Shown here: positions 1 to 3,211 of the stretch, piece by piece
Layout of the letters: each line of letters starts with the position of its first letter
Position numbering within the stretch: position 1 is the first letter of the stretch
From: an uncultured Rhodoplanes sp.
GTDB taxonomy: Bacteria; Pseudomonadota; Alphaproteobacteria; Rhizobiales; Xanthobacteraceae
Assembly: GCA_936924235.1 (NCBI GenBank)
Contig: CAKZHN010000133.1
Span: forward strand, 1 to 8,816
Direction of reading: 5' to 3'
Length of the DNA: 8,816 bases
Notes under the pieces: model-generated
Database searches by the model: none
Seen by the model: the letters and a program-made list of their open reading frames with translations, nothing else
Told to the model about the DNA's origin: nothing
Made by a program: the position numbers and the translations under genes

Positions 1-13
1 GGGATCGCAGCGC

Positions 14-88
14 GCCGGTTTAGCTCAGCGGTAGAGCAGCGGTTTTGTAAACCGTTGGTCGGGGGTTCGATTCCCTCGCCCGGCACCA
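14..88 (+). tRNA. tRNA-Thr (anticodon UGU)
   Basis: The cloverleaf is readable by eye. The D stem is GCTC/GAGC, the anticodon stem GCGGT/ACCGT encloses loop TTTGTAA, the T stem GGGGG/CCCTC encloses TTCGATT, and the discriminator A is followed by an encoded CCA. Anticodon TGT at 46-48 reads ACA threonine codons. The acceptor stem (14-20 with 78-84) has five Watson-Crick pairs, then a T19/C79 mismatch and a T20-G78 wobble next to the T arm, which is unusual. A T-run at 90-95 follows directly and may help termination. The neighbouring gene at 119-505 converges on it. Confidence 0.95.
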
Positions 89-118
89 GTTTTTCGGCCA
101 AGCCGCTTCGCTGAATTT

Positions 119-505
119 TTACTCAGCTCCTGCGAGGGAGGCTTCCGGCTGTTCTTTCTCGACAGCCATCGACTTGCCGATTGCATTGAAACGATCAACC
201 ACGAGAATCGTCGTGAGCATCGCGATCACGGTAGGAAGCCAGCCAAGATCACCGACCCTGAACCAACTGCCGGGCACCCAAGAGAAGGCCGCAATAAAGC
301 CAGCACGAATCATGAAGCCAAATCCAAACCAGGCGGCAAGGGTGTAGATCCACCGTCCAATTCTTCTGTAAGGGTTCAAATTCCTCCACTGGGCGCTCCG
401 TTTCGCGAATTTCACCGGGTTACGGAGCAGCGATTGGAAGTAGACAATCGTGCAGAACGCAATCGTCAGGCAGAACACCGAATAGTCAACGTGAAGCTCA
501 GCCAT
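119..505 (-). CDS. Small integral membrane protein of unknown function, last gene of the minus-strand run
   Basis: This 128-residue protein is not recognised. Hydrophobic segments lie at about residues 8-26, 52-76 and 88-104, so it should be an inner-membrane protein with three passes. A positively charged stretch (residues 32-51) follows the first helix and an acidic tail (EKEQPEASLAGAE) ends it. The frame is open up to 595, but a strong GGGGAGG sits five bases before the ATG at 503-505, which decides the start. The neighbouring ATG at 506-508 is only two bases from it. The gene lies 56 bases downstream of the 562-819 gene, on the same strand, and converges with the tRNA-Thr. Its third codon positions are less GC-rich than those of the large gene at 3212. 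Real gene likely; function unknown. Confidence 0.72.
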   Translation of the reverse strand: MAELHVDYSVFCLTIAFCTIVYFQSLLRNPVKFAKRSAQWRNLNPYRRIGRWIYTLAAWFGFGFMIRAGFIAAFSWVPGSWFRVGDLGWLPTVIAMLTTILVVDRFNAIGKSMAVEKEQPEASLAGAE

Positions 506-561
506 CATTGCCTCCCCGGCATGCAGCTGATGTAGCCGTATCCAATTTAGCGGCGCAACAG

Positions 562-819
562 CTACCTCCCATTGTCTTTGGTCGCGAAGTGGCATCCGAA
601 CGCCACCAAGACAAGAAAGAATGTCGAGCCGAACAGGATTCGCAGAACCAGTCCTTCCTGCTCGCTCACATACCGGACATCGTGTCGGTGGGCATAGCGC
701 TGAGGATGGGCGGCATCAGGCTCTTGAGGAGAACGTGCGACAAGCCACAGCCATGTGACCGTGCCGCAAATCGCTGCGACCCTCGCGATTTTTCCAAGCC
801 TTTGCAGCCAGCGCTTCAT
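562..819 (-). CDS. Two-helix membrane protein of unknown function (MKRW...)
   Basis: The protein has 85 residues and is not recognised. A basic N-terminus (MKRWLQRLGKIAR) leads into a helix at about 11-28. A hydrophilic His/Arg-rich loop with YAHRHDVRY (42-50) follows, then a second helix at about 57-78. It should sit in the inner membrane with both ends on the same side. The frame extends upstream to 927, but the ATG at 817-819 is preferred. It overlaps a TGA at 816-818 and is preceded by GAGAGCGGC, a junction also seen before the two MKR genes at 1476 and 2049. The MKR start and this junction suggest kinship in arrangement with those genes, though the rest of the protein does not visibly align with them. 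Confidence 0.65.
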   Translation of the reverse strand: MKRWLQRLGKIARVAAICGTVTWLWLVARSPQEPDAAHPQRYAHRHDVRYVSEQEGLVLRILFGSTFFLVLVAFGCHFATKDNGR

Positions 820-899
820 GCCGCTCTCGCCGACATCAAAGAACAAATCGACCCTGTGATCGCACCAACAATGCCAACGGTGGCAATGCGCCAGTCCAT
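816..899 (-). CDS. Candidate 27-residue single-helix membrane peptide
   Basis: This short frame starts at an ATG (897-899) and ends with a TGA that overlaps the start of the next gene as ATGA (816-819). The peptide, MDWRIATVGIVGAITGSICS and seven more residues, is one hydrophobic helix. It ends in RAA-stop, as the small genes before the other two MKR proteins do. No good Shine-Dalgarno is visible. A GTG one codon earlier, or another upstream start, would serve equally well. The support is the overlap and the membrane-like composition. It could instead be only the tail of a decayed longer gene. Confidence 0.35.
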   Translation of the reverse strand: MDWRIATVGIVGAITGSICSLMSARAA

Positions 900-964
900 C
901 ACCGTTGGCCATGCGTATCGGAAGCACACGAAGGAAAGGTCTTCTCGGCGGCCGACGGCTTTGC

Positions 965-1108
965 CTACTTGTCGTGCGACAACCCGCAAGGATGCTTGCC
1001 GCACCAGTTCAGGTGACAATGAGCGTCGAGGGCGCAGTCTATCTGCACCCAGGCGAAATACCCGCACACCGCAGCGGCAACCAGGCCAATGGCGAGCCTG
1101 GTGCTCAC
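965..1108 (-). CDS. Small Cys/His-rich membrane-anchored peptide, GTG start
   Basis: This 47-residue protein matches no family I know. A helix at residues 5-21 (RLAIGLVAAAVCGYFAWV) anchors it. The polar remainder holds Cys25, Cys31, Cys36 and Cys41 (CX5CX4CX4C) plus His30, His32, His39 and His45. Topology cannot be read with certainty; a tail outside the cytoplasm would suit disulfides and one inside would suit metal binding. The GTG at 1106-1108 overlaps the TGA of the 1105-1476 gene as GTGA, with GGGGG just upstream, so coupled translation is likely. An in-frame ATG at 1147 lies inside the upstream gene and is less likely. About 65 bases without a clear gene follow before the next start. 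Confidence 0.6.
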   Translation of the reverse strand: MSTRLAIGLVAAAVCGYFAWVQIDCALDAHCHLNWCGKHPCGLSHDK

Positions 1109-1476
1109 GCCCCCATGCCGACCTTTTGTTTCTCGCCCGACAGCCACGAACAGAACCCCATGCAGATTGCAACGACGAGCATCGCGATCGGCAGGTCACC
1201 GAGTGGTGCTCCGACAACCCCCACAAGCATTGCTGCGACCACCGCAGAGCCACACACCGCGGTCAACGGCACTCTCAGAGTCTGCCGCGCGAAATAAGAC
1301 AGCGCCCCATCAAACATGCCGCTCGGCGCCGAAAGCATGAAGCAGGCGAACAGTCCGATTTTGAGTTGGTCGGGATCCATGAAATCGGGTTTGTTTCCCA
1401 GCAGTGCTGAGGTCAGCGTCATCGCACACACTCCGAGGATGGGGCCGACAATCAGGAATACCGCAAGCCGTTTCAT
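1105..1476 (-). CDS. DUF5413-like membrane protein, copy B of a tandem pair
   Basis: The protein has 123 residues and about four hydrophobic segments. It aligns with the product of 1690-2049 at both ends. The starts are MKRLAVFLIVGPILG and MKRYAIFLGLGPPIG; the ends are CSWLSGEKQK and CSWLSSQKQD. A proline-led helix (residues 93-109) precedes the CSWLS tail in both. The general look (MKR start, GP near residue 11, SWLS end) recalls the uncharacterised alphaproteobacterial family DUF5413. I give that from memory and without a search. The ATG at 1474-1476 overlaps the TGA of the 48-residue gene upstream (ATGA) and is preceded by GAGGGCGGC. The stop overlaps the GTG of the Cys-rich gene downstream. 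Coding looks intact; function unknown. Confidence 0.8.
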   Translation of the reverse strand: MKRLAVFLIVGPILGVCAMTLTSALLGNKPDFMDPDQLKIGLFACFMLSAPSGMFDGALSYFARQTLRVPLTAVCGSAVVAAMLVGVVGAPLGDLPIAMLVVAICMGFCSWLSGEKQKVGMGA

Positions 1477-1619
1477 GCCGCCCTCATCACCTCATCTGCC
1501 GCCATCCGGCGAAGCTCATCGCGGGTTTTGCCCGTGTTTTCGGGCAACCCGACCAGCCGCATGTAGGCGGCCGTGCATCGCGCTTCGTATTTCGCCTTGG
1601 CTTCTTGCTCTGGTGTCAT
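1473..1619 (-). CDS. 48-residue charged small protein (MTPEQEAK...RAA), intact copy
   Basis: The product begins MTPEQEAKAKYEARCTAAYM and continues with RLVGLPENTGKTRDELRRM to an RAA end. It is soluble, strongly charged and probably mostly helical. It matches no family I recognise. Both ends overlap neighbours: the ATG (1617-1619) overlaps the TGA of the 25-codon frame upstream, and the TGA (1473-1475) overlaps the ATG of the membrane protein. AAGGGA lies one base before the ATG, so reinitiation from upstream translation is likelier than independent initiation. A diverged, frameshifted relative sits at 2046-2185 in the same position before the other DUF5413-like gene. Protein-level conservation between the copies, with many synonymous differences, is the best evidence that this is a real gene. 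It may partner the membrane protein that follows (inference). Confidence 0.68.
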   Translation of the reverse strand: MTPEQEAKAKYEARCTAAYMRLVGLPENTGKTRDELRRMAADEVMRAA

Positions 1620-1693
1620 GTCCCTTGGTCGGATTTCATCCGCCCTGGGTTCACCGGCCCGGCGGCGTGTGAAGCGGCCGGTTGCCGGCTCAC
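1616..1693 (-). CDS. Candidate 25-residue linking peptide (VSRQPA...SDQGT), GTG start
   Basis: A GTG at 1691-1693 overlaps the TGA of the upstream membrane gene (GTGA). The frame ends in a TGA that overlaps the ATG of the 48-residue gene (ATGA). Thus 25 codons fill exactly the space between two genes, with a four-base overlap at each end. The product is polar (VSRQPAASHAAGPVNPG then RMKSDQGT). A related frame, SRQPANQRPGSCDQGG then stop, sits in the same place before the frameshifted copy at 2185, but lacks the GTG. It may be a coupling leader that carries ribosomes to the next start rather than a functional peptide. Confidence 0.35.
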   Translation of the reverse strand: MSRQPAASHAAGPVNPGRMKSDQGT

Positions 1694-2049
1694 TGCACCC
1701 TGCCGTCTTGTTTTTGGCTCGACAGCCACGAGCAGGTTGCGGCTGCGATCATGCCGATGACTGCGTACACGGGCACGCCGCCAATGCCATAGCTCGACAA
1801 CGCAAACTGGACCACCGGCAGCATCGCGGATGCCGCCCCGCCCACGATCGTCGTCAGCACGATGTTTTGTTGTTTCGAATCCGCGAAGGCGGCAATCCAC
1901 GCAGGCAGCAGACCAACGGCGTATGCCAATATCACGCCCGGCAATAACCACGAGATATCCGGCGGCCTCCGCAGCAAGACCATCTCGCCAATGGCAAGCA
2001 CGTAGCCGATAGGCGGCCCAAGACCGAGGAAAATCGCGTATCGCTTCAC
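1690..2049 (-). CDS. DUF5413-like membrane protein, copy A, GTG start
   Basis: The product has 119 residues and four probable membrane helices, at about 5-24, 33-53, 63-84 and 90-105. It is the paralogue of the 1105-1476 product, sharing the MKR.A.FL..GP..G start and the CSWLS..KQ end. The start codon is GTG (2047-2049). It overlaps a TGA that closes the remnant of the upstream small gene, and GAGGGCGGC precedes it as in copy B. The stop at 1690-1692 overlaps the GTG of the 25-codon frame. Function is unknown. The two copies are too diverged for a recent duplication, yet keep the same gene order and junctions, which suggests the arrangement is under selection. Confidence 0.78.
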   Translation of the reverse strand: MKRYAIFLGLGPPIGYVLAIGEMVLLRRPPDISWLLPGVILAYAVGLLPAWIAAFADSKQQNIVLTTIVGGAASAMLPVVQFALSSYGIGGVPVYAVIGMIAAATCSWLSSQKQDGRVQ

Positions 2050-2185
2050 GCCGCCCTCACGGCCTGCGCGGGCATCAGGCTGGGGGCGTCGCAGGACTTC
2101 CGGTTCTCCGGCAAGCTCGCGAAGCGCATGGACTCGGCCTTGTTCGAGCCTCGAAAGACGCCTGAGCGTCCCGCTCAGGCGTCAT
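2046..2185 (-). pseudogene. Frameshifted relative of the 48-residue MTPE...RAA gene
   Basis: From the ATG at 2183-2185 the frame reads MTPERDAQASFEAR, matching MTPEQEAKAKYEAR of the intact copy at 1473-1619. Similarity then jumps frame. MRFASLPENRKSCD (from 2129) matches MRLVGLPENTGKTRD, and the end AVRAA-stop matches VMRAA-stop. The span to the second ATG is 56 bases against 57 in the intact copy, so one base is missing, and the second part is two codons shorter. The first frame stops at 2075 after 36 codons. The second half has its own ATG and still reaches the GTGA overlap with copy A, so it could act as a coupling frame. A sequencing error would also explain the single-base loss. Confidence 0.6.
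2157..2183 (-). repeat. Perfect 12-bp hairpin over the start of the frameshifted gene
   Basis: GACGCCTGAGCG (2157-2168) and CGCTCAGGCGTC (2172-2183) are exact inverse complements with a 3-base loop. On the minus strand the stem begins at the last base of the ATG (2183-2185), and TTTC follows it. In RNA it could hide the start region or act as a weak terminator. The intact copy at 1619 has the same coding meaning here but no such hairpin. Confidence 0.6.
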
Positions 2186-2260
2186 CCCCCTTGGTCGCAA
2201 CTCCCTGGCCTTTGGTTCGCCGGCTGGCGGCTTGGTCAGACCCGTCGGCCAGCAAGCAGA

Positions 2261-2291
2261 GACGGCCTCCATCGTCCGGATGGAGGCCGTC
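2261..2291 (-). terminator. Strong hairpin downstream of the Cys-rich secreted protein gene
   Basis: GACGGCCTCCATC (2261-2273) pairs perfectly with GATGGAGGCCGTC (2279-2291) around a 5-base loop. It begins 41 bases after the stop of the minus-strand gene ending at 2333. On that strand the stem is followed by TCTGCTTGC, only a partial U-tract. Its position between two same-strand units, and the 13-bp perfect stem, make intrinsic termination the best reading. The 2186-2260 stretch beyond it shows no clear promoter. Confidence 0.6.
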
Positions 2292-2332
2292 ACTTGAATC
2301 GAAGAGCTTCGTAGAGCCGGCGGCGGCCGGCC

Positions 2333-2605
2333 TTAGTGATGCGCCGCCTTCTTCCGCGGCGCCTCGTCGTGCGCGTCTTGCGCATCGGCCGGCACCGAAA
2401 CCTGTCCGGGCTGGCCGTACACCTGCGCATAGCACTGGTTGGCCGCAGCCTCGCACGAGCTGTTGCAGGACTCCTGCATGGTCGGCGGATGGCTGCCGCA
2501 ACGCTCGACACACTGGGCGTACTGGTCATGGCACGCATCGCTCTGCGCGAATGCGGGGGCCGAAACGAAGGTCATCGCAACGACAACAAACGGAATGATT
2601 TTCAT
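2333..2605 (-). CDS. Secreted small protein with a symmetrical six-cysteine (twin CX3C) pattern
   Basis: The product has 90 residues. MKIIPFVVVAMTFVSAPAFA is a classical signal peptide, with cleavage expected after AFA-20. The mature part has six cysteines at 25, 32, 36, 47, 51 and 58, in the mirror-symmetrical order CX6CX3CX10CX3CX6C. Such spacing suits two antiparallel helices clamped by disulfides in the periplasm. The core CX3C-X10-CX3C resembles the twin CX3C of small Tim chaperones in spacing only. A Gln/Asp/His-rich tail ending KKAAHH follows. The ATG at 2603-2605 is chosen because AGGTG stands six bases upstream; the frame stays open to 2686 without a better ribosome site. I do not recognise a family. 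It appears monocistronic, ending at the 2261-2291 hairpin. Confidence 0.78.
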   Translation of the reverse strand: MKIIPFVVVAMTFVSAPAFAQSDACHDQYAQCVERCGSHPPTMQESCNSSCEAAANQCYAQVYGQPGQVSVPADAQDAHDEAPRKKAAHH

Positions 2606-2790
2606 GATTTTCACCTGTGGGATTGCGAAATCACCATAGGCGAACGCGTTTGCAGCGCACATTAAAGCCGCCGCGGTGGTTACCATGCGCGCGCGGACGC
2701 ATGAACGCAGATGGATGCATCAACTCGCCGGCGGCGGCGCATCCTTGCTTTGGCGCAGGACCACTCAAGGATCGCTCTTAAGGATCGCCA
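2606..2790. other. Intergenic region between divergent transcription units
   Basis: The stretch holds the unidentified promoter of the Cys-rich gene (minus) and leads into the plus-strand promoter at 2791. The only structure seen is a 9-bp direct repeat, AAGGATCGC, at 2767-2775 and 2780-2788 (13-bp period), just upstream of the -35 box. It could be an operator. No coding frame here is convincing. Confidence 0.4.
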
Positions 2791-2819
2791 TTGACGAGAA
2801 CAAACAGGGAACATATAAC
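2791..2819 (+). promoter_or_regulatory. Near-consensus sigma-70 promoter
   Basis: TTGACG (2791-2796) and TATAAC (2814-2819) are separated by exactly 17 bases. This is the best housekeeping promoter in the window. Transcription would start near 2826, directly in front of a GGAGG at 2835-2839 and an ATG at 2846. It could serve the 48-codon frame and, with a leader of almost 390 bases, the fusion gene at 3212. Confidence 0.6.
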
Positions 2820-2845
2820 ACCGGTTGTCAAGCTGGAGGTTGCGT

Positions 2846-2992
2846 ATGTGTGCCGATCCGATCGTCCCGCGCTCGCCCCTTGCCGGTGCGTCCGCGAACA
2901 GGCTCGCGCGCCGCACCGTTATCGTCTCGCAAGCGTTCCACAGCCCAACCGCAGAGTTCTTGCCGCCCCCTGACGGGCAGGCTCAAACCTGA
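2846..2992 (+). CDS. Candidate 48-residue small protein or leader ORF behind a strong promoter
   Basis: GGAGG at 2835-2839 stands six bases before ATG 2846, an ideal ribosome site, and the sigma-70 promoter at 2791-2819 ends 26 bases upstream. The product begins MCADPIVPRSPLAGASANRL and ends with PPPDGQAQT. It is polar and proline-rich, with no signal peptide or membrane helix. About three quarters of its codons end in G or C, close to genuine genes here. The stop TGA (2990-2992) overlaps an ATG of a further 57-codon frame (TGATG), which has poorer codon use and is not annotated. I recognise no family. It could be a small protein or a leader peptide controlling the gene at 3212. Confidence 0.45.
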   Translation: MCADPIVPRSPLAGASANRLARRTVIVSQAFHSPTAEFLPPPDGQAQT

Positions 2993-3132
2993 TGGCGGAC
3001 TCGTTTGCGATTCCCGCGGCGCCGCGGCGAGCGGAAGCAACGCCAACCCTTATCGCTGCCGAGCCTAGAACAAGGTCGCGATCCGCGTGTGACGGAACCG
3101 AGCATCGGAAACGAAACGACCGTGGCGGCAAG

Positions 3133-3178
3133 AAAATACCTTTTTTCATTGCGGCGGTATTTTGAGCCGTCTAGACGG
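3133..3178. promoter_or_regulatory. Inverted repeat and palindrome in the leader of the fusion gene
   Basis: AAAATACC (3133-3140) and GGTATTTT (3156-3163) are exact inverse complements around a 15-base spacer holding a T6 run. Three bases on is the perfect 12-base palindrome CCGTCTAGACGG (3167-3178), flanked by GAG and a run ending in GGGCTC. Both lie within 80 bases before the ATG at 3212 in a locally AT-rich patch. They could be operator sites or RNA structure; no binding protein can be named. Confidence 0.35.
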
Positions 3179-3211
3179 GAGGGCTCTGACCATCCTCCCA
3201 CACAGCCTTCC

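Noticed and set aside
119..505. Possible third DUF5413-like copy, from a weak C-terminal likeness (IAMLTTILVV versus IAMLVVAIC)
   Set aside because: The start lacks the MKR/GP signature and the end lacks CSWLS; the likeness is confined to a hydrophobic helix.
508..1410. Long plus-strand open frame (300 codons) opposite the small membrane genes
   Set aside because: Its product is Arg/His/Gln-rich with no domain, and it lies antisense to several frames that have overlaps, ribosome sites and membrane helices. It is a GC-driven shadow.
2992..3165. 57-codon frame overlapping the stop of the 48-codon frame (TGATG)
   Set aside because: It has no Shine-Dalgarno of its own, only about half of its codons end in G or C, and the product shows no domain. 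The overlap alone is not enough.
3005..3211. N-terminal extension of the large fusion protein to 3005
   Set aside because: The extra 69 residues are Arg-rich, unlike a membrane protein N-terminus, and cover the AT-rich repeats that look like a leader region.
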